Source of the DNA: Thermothelomyces thermophilus ATCC 42464
Lineage: Eukaryota > Ascomycota > Sordariomycetes > Sordariales > Chaetomiaceae
Assembly (NCBI RefSeq): GCF_000226095.1
Contig: NC_016477.1
Span: forward strand, 2,356,001-2,420,000
Reading direction: 5' to 3'
Length of the DNA stretch: 64,000 bases
Shown: one piece after another, positions 1 through 11,496 of the stretch
How positions within the stretch are numbered: position 1 is the first letter of the stretch
How the letters are laid out: each line of letters opens with the position of its first letter
The notes under the pieces: generated by a model
Told to the model about the DNA's origin: nothing
Database searches by the model: none
The model's input: the letters and a program-made list of their open reading frames with translations, nothing else
Program-made: the position numbers and the translations under genes

Positions 1-745
1 GGGCCAGAAGCGATAGCATATTAAGCGCTCAGCATGTGTCTAGTTAGAACGCGCATACAACAGTTCACAGCTTCCCATCTTTGTTTAATTATAGACTAAT
101 CAGGTGAGGTTATCTCTTCCTCCTTGTTCAGAAGCAGGTATCAAACAATTGTTGAAAATATCAATCTGGTGTTATTAGGTTCTGTCATGTCCATGGCTGA
201 TTCTCACGAATTAGTTAGTATAAAACAGGAAGATAAAGCTCCCTCGAGTTAGGTTGATTATTCAAAGACGTGGCTTGGATCGTACCAAAGGACACGAAGT
301 TGAGAATACATCTTGATCGGTATAGGATATAATTAGTAAGTGATTTCCTGAACGAACTATTAATACTGTCTATCGTAGCAGCGTAGACGAGCGCAGTGAG
401 AAAGTTGTACAATGTGGCATGCACTGTAATTATCAATCCATCTCTTTTTTTCTTCTTTAAAATGACACTCTTGTTCCTTTTCTTCCCCCCTTCTGCTTGA
501 TGATAACACTCGCTGTGGCGTAGGCCATAGCACAGCTAGCTGACCTGCCACCGGGCAAACAGATCCCAACCCTGATCCCCGAGGATGGAGTTAGAAGAGG
601 ATTATCAGTATTACCGAGTTACTATTGCCTTTGAAGATACCTCAACTCAAAGCATATGCTGGTCTACACCGTATTCCCAATAACCACGGAAATCATACAG
701 AGATAAAAAAAAAAAAAAAAAAACACCGCCATCCAAGTCGCACAA
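1..745. other. Left-edge non-coding stretch
   Basis: Mostly AT-rich sequence with only short open frames, none of which resembles a protein family I know. A run of 19 A lies at 705-723. The 3' flank of the GT69 gene starts at 745. I see no RNA gene or repeat family here. Confidence 0.6.
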
Positions 746-2354
746 TCATCGTAGATGCTTCCACCCGTTGTGCACCACAATCTGCATCTCGTCCACGACG
801 CAGAACTCGCCCTTCTCTTCCCTGCCCTCGCCGGCCCTCGCCCATCGCTCGATCCGCCTTCTGACCTCTTGCTCCTCGAACCAGGGCGTGGTGAGCCACC
901 GGGCGAGCCTGTTCTTCCACAGGCCAAAGTACACTTCTGAGAGCGAGAGCCAGCTACCGCCACCGCCGCCGCCGGTGTCGCTGTGGCCATTCTCATCATC
1001 ATCATCATCATCATCACGGCGACGAGGAGCGTTCCGGTGCACCGCGTCGTACGCCTTCCTGTCGTAGCCGACGCGCACGGCCGGGTTGACAAAGACGCCG
1101 CGGGAGCGCGAGGCCGGGTTGTCGGCGTGGATGAGGCAGCACTCGGAGGCCTCGAGGTGCGAGGTGGCGAGGTCGTCCGGGATGCCGCGGAACCGGAGGC
1201 CGCGGATGCCCGCGAAGGTCGACGCCGGCATGGCGACTGTTTTGTTTCGGAGAAACGAAGACGGGAAAAAAAAAGTCAGTTCAGCCCGGGGACGCGAGGG
1301 ACGCAGAAGAAAAAAGAGGAAGAGAAGAGAGGAGGAAGGAGGGAAGGGAGGAAGGGAAGAACATACCTATGCCGTTCCAGCAGCTTGATACGGGGACAGG
1401 CTTTGCGTTGATCATCGCTTTTCGGGATTGGGAGGCACGGAAGTAGGGCCATGTCTGTGTGGCATATTGGTGGCCGCGCGCGTCGCGGAGGGCGAAGGTG
1501 TCGTAGAAGTTGGGAGGTTTGCTAAAGTCGAGGGAGCAGGCGGCGGCGTAGCGGCCGTTATTGGTTTTGAGGAGGTTTAGGACATCAGAGACCTGCGGGG
1601 TGTTGTTAGACAGTGGCTAACATAATGGACTTAGAGGGATAACTGGGTTTGCAGAGCAGGTACATACGGTAAAAACAACGTCTCCCAGGAAGAGGACCTG
1701 ATCGAACGTCGTTCCGTTCTCTGCAAGCTCCAACAGCGGCCGCAGAGAGAGGTTCCGTAACTTGGAGAGGTAAGGGATTCTCCTAGGCATCCTCGTCCCG
1801 TCAGGTATCGTGATCCACCCTTCATCCGCCGGCGGCTGGGTGATCAGATCCTTATGCGTCTCCTGATCCAGAATGATCTTCCTTGCGACGCCCATCGTCT
1901 CCAGCTCCTTGTCGAGCTCGCGCAGAGCCCCCTTGGTGTCGTCCCAGCTCCCGCTCTCGTAGACGCTCACAAAGACATTATTCGCCCCAAACGTCTTGAC
2001 CAGATCCAGGACCGCTTTGTTCCACTCGGACCGCAGGATGTCCTCGTTGTTCCAGTGCAGGCTCGCAATGTAGACCCGTGTCGGCTCGATCAGGTCGGTT
2101 CGCGCAATGGCCTCTCTCTCGGCGCGGGAGATGCGGTAGTAACATCGGTGAGCCTCGATAATCGTCCAGACGAGGTATACGAACAGGAGCTTCTGGAGAG
2201 CCGAGCGGATCTTGGGGAGCAGTCGCGTTCGGCGAGCCGCCATCGTGGGGTCTGTGGTTGGGCCGGCCCTCTCATGAGGATCATAGGGGTTCGAGGTTTC
2301 GGGTTTGGCTGGGGAATTAGCCAGCAGCCATCGCAGCAGCGGCGGCGGCAGCAA
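746..2354 (-). CDS. Glycosyltransferase family 69 (CAP59/CMT1-like mannosyltransferase)
   Basis: Three exons: 2354-1668, 1592-1367 and 1236-746 (467 aa). The introns of 75 and 130 nt both have GTATGT donors, and the first has a CTAAC branch point. A short cytosolic N-terminus is followed by one membrane anchor (about residues 53-67), as in type II Golgi glycosyltransferases. Family signatures are LFLGDVVF at the end of exon 1, SCWNGI at the exon 2/3 junction, and FRGIP and CCLIHADNP (about 337-345) in exon 3. GT69 members add alpha-1,3-mannose to cell-wall or capsule glycans; the acceptor here is unknown. A second ATG at 2243 also precedes the anchor and would give 430 aa. A run of seven Asp (about 379-385) is coded by a TCA/GAT-type microsatellite. 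The gene lies tandem to and downstream of the RdRP-helicase gene. Confidence 0.9.
995..1015 (-). repeat. Trinucleotide microsatellite coding poly-Asp in the GT69 gene
   Basis: Seven GAT/GAC codons in a row (TCA-type repeat on the plus strand) code an Asp run near the C-terminus of the mannosyltransferase. Confidence 0.85.
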
Positions 2355-2739
2355 GCGGAGTAGCTATACTTGTGCGACTGAAGGCCACGCACCTTGCAGG
2401 TCGGAGCTGACGTGAGGTTAAGGTTCGGTTCAGTGGGGAACCACGCGCCAAGACGCGGGTAAGCACTGTTCCTGAAACCGTCGGCTCAGCGATCACATGC
2501 AAGGGTTCTCTGCAACATTTGACTCCCGGGTCCCGCCTTGCCTGGGCCCTCCGTCTGTGATGAATAATTAAGACGATGATGTCAGCAACGGCGGGAAGGG
2601 TCTCTGATGGAAGTTTCAGGCCCGAGTCTCCATGAGCCCCGAACTCAATTTGGTAGCTACACCTCGGTCAGCTTTAGAAACTACAAACAGTCCGGGCTGT
2701 GCTGCGTAATCCGTACTTACTAGTACTTCCTTCGGTCCA
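2355..2739. promoter_or_regulatory. Spacer between the RdRP-helicase stop and the GT69 start
   Basis: This 385-bp spacer lies between two genes of the same orientation. It must hold the 3' end of the RdRP-helicase transcript and the GT69 promoter. I recognise no specific site. Confidence 0.45.
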
Positions 2740-5700
2740 TCACTTGCTCTCCCCAGCTTCCAGTGCCTCCACACCCACGCTCACCAAGCCTCCGATTAGC
2801 CTCCTCCACAACCCCTTGCCTTCGTTCCCGGCTCCTTCGTCAACCTTGCCGCCAACACCAGGACTGCGAGCGGTCCCCGTAAGCGTCTCGCGACTCCCCA
2901 CAATAACCACCCCGGCTCGAGCCCTCGTCAACGCAACGTTCATCCTCCGTAGATCTTTCAGGAATCCGATCTCGCCGCTCTCGTTACACCGCACCGTGAC
3001 CAAAACCACCACGTCCGCTTCTCGCCCCTGGAAGCCATCTATGCTCGACACCTCAACCTTCTTGGAGGAAGAGGCCAAGGGCGAGAGCAAGCGCGTGAGC
3101 AGTTCCGCTTGTTTTGCGTACGGCGTCAGCACGGCTACGGACTGCATTTCTTGCGTGTGATTCGATTGCGTCGTGTTGTTGCTCTGGCCGGATTTTGCGC
3201 CGCGCGGCGCGCACAGCAGCTGGCAGATCCGGAGACACAATTCGGCCTGACCCTTGTTGGACTTGGATTTGCCGCCGAGTTCTTCGCGTGCGAGGCAGTC
3301 GATGAAGACCATTCTGGCCAAGTCCCCGTCGCCACTTTGCGAGGGCGGCCAGGGGAATGCGGAATCAAAGAGCGGGCGGGTTATGGGCCGGACGCCGGTC
3401 AGGAGGCTACCGTTATAGAACTCGCCCGAAGGGAATGCGCAGATTTCGGGGTGCATGCGGTATTGGGTGTCGAGCATGAGACGGGAGAGGGCAGGGGCCG
3501 GAGCGAGCAGGGAGTGATCTTCCGCCCCCTTTGATTCCGTAAAGAGTCTCTCGAACAGGGACTTGTCGAACTCCATGGCGAGAGAATGCTGGTGCACCGT
3601 AGGCCGCAACTGGACGTGGTCGCCGACAAGGATGGCCTTCTCGCAGCCCTTGACGAGGGGGACGAGCGATGCTGGCTCGGTCTGCTGCGACGCTTCGTCC
3701 ACAATGACGATGTCGAACGACTCCCGCCGGAGGAGACCGAGTCCGGCGCCGATGCAAGTGGTGAAGATGATGCTGCAGCTTTGGACCTTCTTCTTTGCCT
3801 GGTCCAGTGCCATACGATTGGCATAGATCTCTTGGCCTACCATGGCGTCACATGTGTATTTTCTCAAGTCCTCAGCCACTTTTCTAACCTCAGTCGAGAC
3901 CCGCAGGGGAGCAAGACGTGGGTTGCTGGCTGTAACCTCTGCGCTCACTCGGCCGATGTACCGACGCATGACGTTGTCGACAGCGTTGTGTGTTGGGGCC
4001 GTCACCAATATTCTTGGCTTGTCGAAGCAGATCTGTAGGGCCCGGATAATCTCGACGATTGTTTCCGTCTTTCCCGTCCCAGGCGGACCCCATAGACAGG
4101 TCAGGGGCGACGTCAACGCGGCCTGGACCGCGGCGTTTTGGCTAGCGTTCAAGTTCTCCATCCGAGGGTACGAGGACAGTACGCGCTTATCTTCAATAGT
4201 CGGGATGGGATCAATTGCCGGGACATCGCCCAAGAGAATCTGGTTTGCTACTTGGCAGCAATGCTCGAAGTTGACGGCGTAGTCGAGCACCGCATCGAAC
4301 ATTGTCTTCGCCGTAGTAAACGGACCGCAATACTCCAATTTCCACGGACAGAGCTCATAGAAGAAGGGGAGCGGATGGAGGCATTGGAAGCGAGCAAGCC
4401 CTTGCTCAGAGTGTATGACAAGCGCATCGATTGTGTAGGGCTTGGCGAGAGGCATGTTGGATGGTGCAGTTGCCGCGGTCAGACGCACATGTGCCGAAGT
4501 CTCAGGGGTGCCACCGACCGAGTCGATACGAAAGACGACCTCAACGACCTGGTAGCCATCGCGATCCTCGGGCAAGAGCCGCAGCTGAAGCAAATCCTTC
4601 CTTGACTTCGCCTGCTCGGATGCTTCACCCACGTGATCCAGAGCGATGGCGATGCTGTTGCGAACAAAATGACGAACCAGGGCAGGTCGGCCTGGAAGTA
4701 GGCGGGTGCTCTCCGGCTCAAAGCACTCGAGGAGAACGTCCACGGCAATGTCTGGTCGTCGTATGGCCAGTGCCGTGAGCTCGATCAAATTGGCAAAGCT
4801 TTGAAAGGTCAAGCAGCGGACCCGCGATAGAAATGACCGCAATGGTGCGATGACCGAATCCTGTGCCTCGTTTGCTGAGAGAATATAGGCACGAAGGATG
4901 TCCGCCGATGAAGCCTCGAGCAGTGTCCGTAGGTTGTCCGAATCCTGGTCTACCGGCTCGATTGGCTCCATTCTGCCAAAACTGATGGCTAGGAACGGTG
5001 CGACCTTGAGAAAGCCTATCATTGTTGACAGCAGTCTCTCCGGCGGCACTCGATCCAGGCCCCCGTTTCTCAGTGCACTAAGTAAGTAGTCGAAGCTCCC
5101 CAGAAGGATGTGGGTTTGGGTGCGTTGATGCAGCCAGTTGAAAACTTCCATGAACTGGGCGGCAGTCGTAAAGCTTTTGAAAGTCGTGAACTTTTGATAC
5201 CGGGCGATATCGACAATGTGTGCGGGTACCGAATTCCAGTCGACACCTGCTACGCTGGGAATGGTGTAGTCTTCGAGCTTGTTGTCGAACAGAGGTAGCC
5301 TCGTCTCGGTGTCGATGTGTTCTAACCAGAGATCAAGTGTCCGCATCGACTTGACGTCTCGATTACTGATGATATAGATTTCCTGGACCCCGTTAGTACA
5401 CTTGGCTCCGTCACCACAGAAGCGGTCTTGCCTACTGCAGCGGAGAGGCCATTCCGATTCACCCTCCCAACATGTCTCTGGAGACCGCTGCTGAATTTGT
5501 TGAGCGCGATGCTGACACAACAGTCAAAGTTCTGTCCGCTGTCCACCGTCACCTGCCTTCGTCGCCGCCTGTCACCAACGTTCTGGATGTTCCGATAGGA
5601 GCTGTCATCCGACTGGGCCCTGGCAATGTAGATCCAGGTGTTGGCACGCTGTCCTTCAAAAAGTTGAAATACGCCGACGTCGCAGTACAACTGGTACGTC

Positions 5701-8245
5701 ATCTTTGTTGGAAGCGACACCCGGCTTTGGGTCTCCGTTCCTTGCGAGTGGGGAAACGCAAACAGCCGTACGCTATCATCGACGACGCAGTCTTGTGAGG
5801 GCTCGATGATGCGAGGGACATAGATTGCGAGCGTGAGACGCTCGTCAACCCTCAGAACGAGCAGCTTCCGATGGAAGAGGCTCATGCTCTTGCTTGCTGT
5901 ATCGAGAAAGGTAGCTAGCCGATCTCGCGAAGAGTCAAAGATGCGTTTCCACTGGATGCCAGGATGGTTGAGCTGAAACCGAGCTGCAGCCTCTTCGGGG
6001 AGTAAGCCAGAAGAACAGATGGCATTCCGAATCAGCGCTGGGGTCTCCCGCGAGGGCGGTAACTGCTGCAATATCCATGCTCTCTCCTCGCTCGTCAAGA
6101 CATTCAAGTCGAAGAGATGAAGCAAGTCCTCGAATCGAGCGCCGTTCTTGCGACACCAACGCAGTGTCATGCAAAGCAGCTCAAATTCCGAAACGGCAAC
6201 ATCCTCGCGGCTCACAAGGAGCTCAACGACATCGAAGTCGCATCCCTCTAGTGCGCTCTTACCGTTTGACCTCTGAGCCTGCCAGATGAGTTTTTTTGCG
6301 GCCTCATGGAGCTCGTCGAGTACAAAAGGAAGACCATCGGGAGGCGGCGGCGGGGCCTTTTCTAGCCTCTGAGGTACCCGGATACGGTTTCCATCCACAC
6401 ACTGGGAGAACAATCGATTGAGTTCCTGGCATTGCTCTGCCATGGCTCCACAAGCTCGTGCCCAGTCGAGGTAGAGATTCTTCACGCGGCCCAAAGACGC
6501 GTTAGTGTAGCGGGCAAAATACTCAATACGATCGTCATCCGTGATAGGCTCAAACCTGATGCGGTCTTTAACACCAGGGTATTGTGCAGGCTGTGACAAA
6601 GTCGATGGAATGATTTCACTATCCCAACAAACAAAGACTATTGTGCAAATGGGAGAAAGTTAATAGACCTATATCCTTAGGTTGATGTGAGGGTAAGTGA
6701 CACTTACATGTATCACCGTCCAGGTCACCCCCCGACATCATGTCCGCAGCAGGTCTCCGGCCCCGTGTTGGGAATACAATGCAATCGACCAGGTGAGCCA
6801 GTTCCTTTCTCTCGACGGCTCTGAATTTCTGCATGTCTCCTGGGTGCAGACACGGGTTTCTGGTTACTAAGATGTCGCATCCTTTCAAAGCGGATGGCTG
6901 TCCATCCCCATCCATGGTGATCTTGACAGCGCATTCGCCTTCCTTCAAAACACCCCAAGCGTCACAAACACCGAAGAGGAGCCTCGACTTGGGGATGAGA
7001 ATTCGGCATTTCTGCTCTCCCCTCTTGTTCAGCATTTTCGCGAACTCGTTTTTGACGAGGGCCTGGATCCTCGACTGGACTGATTCTAGCGACTCCATCA
7101 AGACCCGCTCGGCGAGTTGTGGCATGTTGACATAGGAAAGAAATCGGAAGGCGCATCGTGGATCTTGGGACGCGTCAGCAAGGAAGCGAAAATGCTCCTC
7201 TTGTTTCTGCTTGAATACGGCACGATCAACGCCAAGGGCGTCAAGAAGGATGATGACCTCGTCGTTGAGGTAGCCGTAAGTGTAGGGCTAAGCCGAGTAT
7301 CAGCACATGAAGAATAGGCCTGAGAGGGGTCACAGAACTACTGGCCTTCGAGTACTCAACAACCGAAAAAGAGTGGTCGTCACCGCCGGAAAACTTTTTC
7401 ATCGACTTTCTCAGCTTCAGTAAACACTTCTTGTCCGCTGCCATACCCGGGTCGACCGTAACGACCCCCTTGTAACCGCGGTACCGTATTTGCATGACCG
7501 ATGGAGTGTAACGGCGATTTCTGAATACGATGCCAACTCTTCTCGCAAGTTCCTGTGCCAGCTGAGGAGCAATCAAGCCGCAGCCGTCGGTAAAGATGTA
7601 GTCGGTGCTCTCAATATCTGGAATATCCTCGACGCGGTCCGGCGAAATTGTCATGGCGACTTTGGCAGTGGAGAAGAGCAGACCAATTCGTTTGGCCTTC
7701 TTTGCAACCGTCTTTATCTTGGAGAAATCCCCGAGTGACTCTACCTTGCGAGAGATTACCTCCCTGGGGGCTGCATAAAGAAAACAAGTTCGCGACTTGA
7801 GCTGACTGTTGCTGTGCCCGTAGAAGTTGTAGTGGATACCCTGAAGTACAATGCCGGCCTTGAGGAGCCTAGTGGCGTAGTCAGCACATTCTCTGGGCGT
7901 TAATGGCTGCAGGGCTTCCGTTGAGCCCAGGACCTGCGGCCGAGGCTGGGATCGAAACTCAGCGAGGGAAACCACCAAAAATCTGTTGAGCGGATCGCCA
8001 CGTATGGCTCGATTATCCTCGGTGGGCTCAAAGCTGAGCACGATCTCGTTCCTCCCCCCTGTTGTGATCAAGCTGATCGTTTTGATAAGCCGCCTCTGAT
8101 CGAGTTCCTCTGCAGCAGGAAGATTTAGCACTCGGAAGTTCCATTCGCGGTCGTCCAAGCTGATGCTGTCCTGCAGTTTGATACGGGCATTTGCCAAGTT
8201 GACTTTCTTTGGCATCCCAATGGTCTTCACCGTGCTGGGAGACAT
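2740..8245 (-). CDS. RNA-dependent RNA polymerase fused to SF1 RNA helicase
   Basis: Four exons: 8245-7346, 7287-6708, 6637-5436 and 5382-2740 (1774 aa). The N-terminal half is a cellular, QDE-1/SAD-1/Rdp1-type RdRP. It has GHSNSQLKSR, FTDGCGL and RKSMKKF blocks and the catalytic DLDGD at about 488-492, then a LGRVKNL block. A middle region of unknown fold follows. The C-terminal half is an Upf1/Hrr1-like SF1 helicase: GPPGTGKT at about 1326, DEASQ at about 1456, QYRMHPE at about 1534, and DGFQGRE and VALTRAR (about 1711) near the end. Exon 3 runs open from just after the DLDGD exon to well past the RdRP blocks, so the fusion does not depend on one guessed junction. In fission yeast Rdp1 and Hrr1 are separate partners in the RDRC complex that makes dsRNA for silencing. 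The N-terminus lacks several hundred residues found in many RdRPs, so an upstream exon is possible. Intron 1 seems to use a GC donor. Confidence 0.88.
7288..7345 (-). other. Probable GC-AG intron in the RdRP region
   Basis: Joining ...EYSK to PYTYGYLNDEV gives the block expected in cellular RdRPs at this point. It requires a 58-nt intron starting GCCAGT and ending TTAG, with a CTGAT-like branch point. The nearest GT donor (GTAGTT) breaks the frame. A weak GTGACC donor would keep the frame with a 46-nt intron and four extra residues (ASSS). Confidence 0.55.
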
Positions 8246-8750
8246 TGTCTTTGAGACAAGAAGGGATCTATGGGTAGAGGGAGAGAGAAAGAGGCGTGCG
8301 AGCGGTTCCGGGTAACTGCAACTCTGACCAGGAGAGAAGACTGGGGCAAGTGCGACGGGCGATGACTCGAACAGAACGACTTCAGGACCACCACGTATTA
8401 ATATGAGTGGAACTTGATCCGTGAGCGATGTGTGATTTTCTTGAGGATGTATACACGCCGGGTTACACAGCAGCTCAATTGCAGCACATCAAAGTTTCCG
8501 ATTGCATGCCAAAGTTTCCCCGCTTCATCTCGTTGCAGGCCTCACTTACCTAAATTAGGTAGGTCATGCTTAAGCGGGCGGCAGGCAACCTGAGGCTGAA
8601 TGCGGCCTTCGACCATAAGTTGGATGCCTCTCGCCCGTTCGATGGATGAGCCTGAGGTAAAGTACATAATTATTTACCTGACTAGAACCGCGTCGGTCTC
8701 ACAGTTCGACGCACTGGAAACCATCCGTCGTTTCGACCCGAGAGTCGACA
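8246..8750. promoter_or_regulatory. Divergent promoter region, RdRP-helicase / P-loop ATPase
   Basis: These 505 bp separate two head-to-head starts. It holds no convincing ORF. Part of it may be a 5' UTR, or a missed first exon of the RdRP gene. AT-rich patches such as TTACCTAAATTAGGTAGG at about 8547-8564 (a near-perfect inverted repeat) stand out. Confidence 0.5.
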
Positions 8751-9404
8751 ATGGACGGTCCGCCTCCCAATATTTACATCATCGGCGCCCAGTGCACCGG
8801 AAAGACCACGCTTGTCAATCATCTCCGCGCCCATTTCGCTAATCGCAACCCAGTCCCCGACGGTGGACCGCCGGCACTGATCAGCGAAGTGGCCCGCACC
8901 GTGCTAAAGGCCCATCACTTCACGGCCCGAGACGTTCGCATCCCTTCCCGCAGTCTCGTTCTGCAGCGGTTCATTCTCCAGGCACAAGCCGCAGCCGAGC
9001 GGGATGCATTGGAGAGCGGAGGACCCAGGAAGAGGTGGTTCATTTCGGACCGCTCAGGTGCTGACCCCATTGCGTACTCTATGCGGTACGTTGGGCATGA
9101 AGCTGCTCGAGCGCTGGCCAAAACAGAAGAATGGGTGGAACTGAAGGAGAGGATGCGGCAATCAGTAGTGGTAATCTGCGAGGCTGGGAAGGGGGTGGCG
9201 GGGTGGTTGAAGGATGACGGAGTAAGGCTGATGCCCGTGGACTTGGAGGAATGGGCCGGGTTTCACAGGACGTTTTGCGAGTTCCTGGACGGGGAGGGCG
9301 TGAGGTATGAGGTTCTTACTGCAGACATTTCTGCACACGAGGAGAGGGTTGATTTCGTTTTGAAAAGATGGGAAGAGTGCTGGAGGAAGAGATCACGATC
9401 GTGA
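8751..9404 (+). CDS. P-loop ATPase/kinase, NadR-like AAA_28 type
   Basis: Intronless, 217 aa. The Walker A motif GAQCTGKTT lies at residues 12-20, directly after a beta-strand (NIYIIG), and a later strand carries WFISDRSGADPIAY. This resembles the small NTPase fold of the ATPase domain in bacterial NadR and its fungal relatives. Such proteins are thought to phosphorylate small molecules or nucleosides, but the substrate here cannot be read from sequence. The start is the only ATG before the P-loop, and the length suits the family. It shares its upstream region with the RdRP-helicase gene, which gives no clear functional link. No signal peptide or membrane segment is seen, so it is likely cytosolic. 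Confidence 0.8.
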   Translation: MDGPPPNIYIIGAQCTGKTTLVNHLRAHFANRNPVPDGGPPALISEVARTVLKAHHFTARDVRIPSRSLVLQRFILQAQAAAERDALESGGPRKRWFISDRSGADPIAYSMRYVGHEAARALAKTEEWVELKERMRQSVVVICEAGKGVAGWLKDDGVRLMPVDLEEWAGFHRTFCEFLDGEGVRYEVLTADISAHEERVDFVLKRWEECWRKRSRS

Positions 9405-10623
9405 TAACTACCAGCCTGACGAGAGAGAGCTAGTTATTAACCCGCCTTTTAATATCACTTGTTCTATCTCCTCTCTTTAGATAAGATTAGTTATATCCAC
9501 CTACTTAAATAGTGGAGCGAAGCTACAGTAACTTTGTGTAAGGCTATTTACTAGGTAGTTGACGCGCTGTCATTCCATCTCGAAGACCGGGAGTGGGATG
9601 ATACTTGTAAATTTTGGTCTAAATTTGGATCTAAATTTCGGTGTGTTGACGAGCTAGTAGCTTTCAGGTAACTACTGTGGCTCCGTTCATTTCTGGTGTT
9701 CCAGGGATTCATATCTTGAACGAGCATGCCGCACCGGTGCATGGGGTTATTAGAAGCTTTCTATTGGAGCCAATCGCCTTGTTGTCCTTGTCCGTTATTA
9801 TCTATTCTTTTCTCTTATTCTCTGTCTTTGGTTTGTTACACTAACACCTAGCACTTATAAGATCGCCTGAGATTGCTTCTGCTCCGCTATCTTGTGCCAG
9901 CTTTCATAAGCTTAGTTTGTTGGTTTCATCGTCCATTAGGAATGGAGAGTGTGTTTTCGACTGCCACTATGGCTGTGCTATCTTTCATTCAAGACGAGTT
10001 CTCTTGTGCAATGTACAAAAGTCGTTTCCGAACCCGGCCGTGTCTACCCGTTGTGGAAAGGGTATAAAGGCGGGAGGTTGTTCACAGGTCCTCCATGGTC
10101 GATGTTTTGATAAGATCACTCTGCTAATTTATGAGATATGGCGGCCCCACTGTGATAGTTTTCTCGGAGCATGTGACTGGGAAGGTAAGCTCCTTGGAAT
10201 GTTAAATCCGGATGCTCTATTGTATCTTTCATGAAAGGTGGAGTGTAGACGATGCGATTTAAGCATAACTCTAACGTTAACAAGGGACTGGGAGCCCGTA
10301 CGGGTTCCTGTCTGGGTTAGTGCTGCAGCACAGTGACATCACTTGCTGAGACTACTTGCCGCTGGCCAAGCATCCAGATTAGCGGCTGTTGGTCCCAGAT
10401 CCTTGGGTTTAGAAGGCTTGACCCACAATGTGGAGCACCTGAAGGCCCCTCCCGCTTTCCAAAAGTTTCAGGGCAAGCGTTGGGAGTTTGTTTCCTCGCT
10501 TTGCGACCAGAACAGAGCAACATAAACAAGCAGACACTCTCATTCCTGCCGCTTGTCTATACATAAACTCCAACACCCGACCTGTCGTCGTCACTTTCTT
10601 GACCCAACTATCTCAAAACAACC
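9405..10623. other. Intergenic spacer upstream of the HD-domain gene
   Basis: About 1.2 kb without a supported gene. At about 9609-9640 a TAAATTT-centred unit occurs three times in near tandem. The last 60-80 bp are C/A-rich, like a fungal promoter/5' UTR, and end in a CAACC context before the ATG. Confidence 0.5.
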
Positions 10624-11496
10624 ATGTCGCCAAGCGCCCTGCCCACCGAGAACGGTGAGATCCCAGTCGAAGTGGGCGTGGTGCCCAACCCGAACCCGTC
10701 GATCACCGGCCGATGGACCGTGGATAAGGTGCTCGAGACGATCCCGACGGGAAAGCCTGCGGAGGGGACGAGCTCGCCAGTGGGATACTTCCACATCCTC
10801 GAGCGTCTCAAGACGACAAAGCGGGAGGGCTGGCGGAGATTCGGGATCAATCGGTAACAAATAGTTCTCCGACCCCTCGCTTTTGCACTCCTTGCCCCGC
10901 TGACCATCCTGCGTGCCAGGGGCGAGTCGATCTCGGATCACATGTACCGGATGTCCATGATGAGCATGCTTGCGCCGCCGTCGCTCGCCGCCAGGCTAGA
11001 CCTGAACAAGTGTATGAAGATGTGCCTGATCCACGACATGGCTGAGTCCCTCGTTGGCGACATTACGCCCGTCGACGACGTCCCAAAGCCCGAGAAGAGC
11101 CGGCGCGAGGCGGAGACGATGGACTACATCACCAAGCGGCTCCTGGGCAACGTGGACGACGGCAAGGTTGGGGCGGAAATCCGCGCCATCTGGCAGGAGT
11201 ACGAGGATTCGAAGACGCTCGACAGCCTCTACGTTCACGACATCGACAAGATGGAGCTCCTCGTGCAGATGGTCGAGTACGAGAAGCGCGGCAAGGGGAA
11301 GCTGGACCTAGGCGAGTTTGCCTACGTCCAGACCAAAATCGTGCTGGACGAAGTCAAGACCTGGGCAGAAGAGATCATGAAGGAGCGCGAGGACTTCTGG
11401 GCGGGGCAAGCGCACGTGCACGGAGAAGCTGGTGTTGCTGGCGGCGTTCCTCCTGAGAAAATGGCCAAGCAAGATGCGTATTACAGCAGGGAGTAG
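10624..11496 (+). CDS. HD-domain 5'-deoxynucleotidase (HDDC2/YfbR type)
   Basis: Two exons, 10624-10853 and 10920-11496, with a 66-nt intron (GTAACA donor, CTGAC branch, CAG acceptor). The product is 268 aa. The junction restores GWRRFGINRGESISDHMYRM, the usual start of this family. Metal ligands of the HD fold are His84, the His115-Asp116 pair in CLIHDMAES, and Asp186 in VHDIDKME. Homologues include human HDDC2, yeast YBR242W/YGL101W and bacterial YfbR, which remove the 5' phosphate from deoxynucleoside monophosphates. A cytosolic role in nucleotide-pool balance is therefore likely. The roughly 45 residues before the HD fold are Pro-rich and variable. The C-terminal tail after about residue 250 is also low in conservation cues. 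Confidence 0.9.

Noticed and set aside
2743-5520. Helicase as a separate gene starting at the ATG near 5520
   Set aside because: The residues before EIYIISNRD in that frame lie inside a 53-nt intron or are out of frame. Splicing joins the helicase smoothly to the exon that continues from the RdRP.
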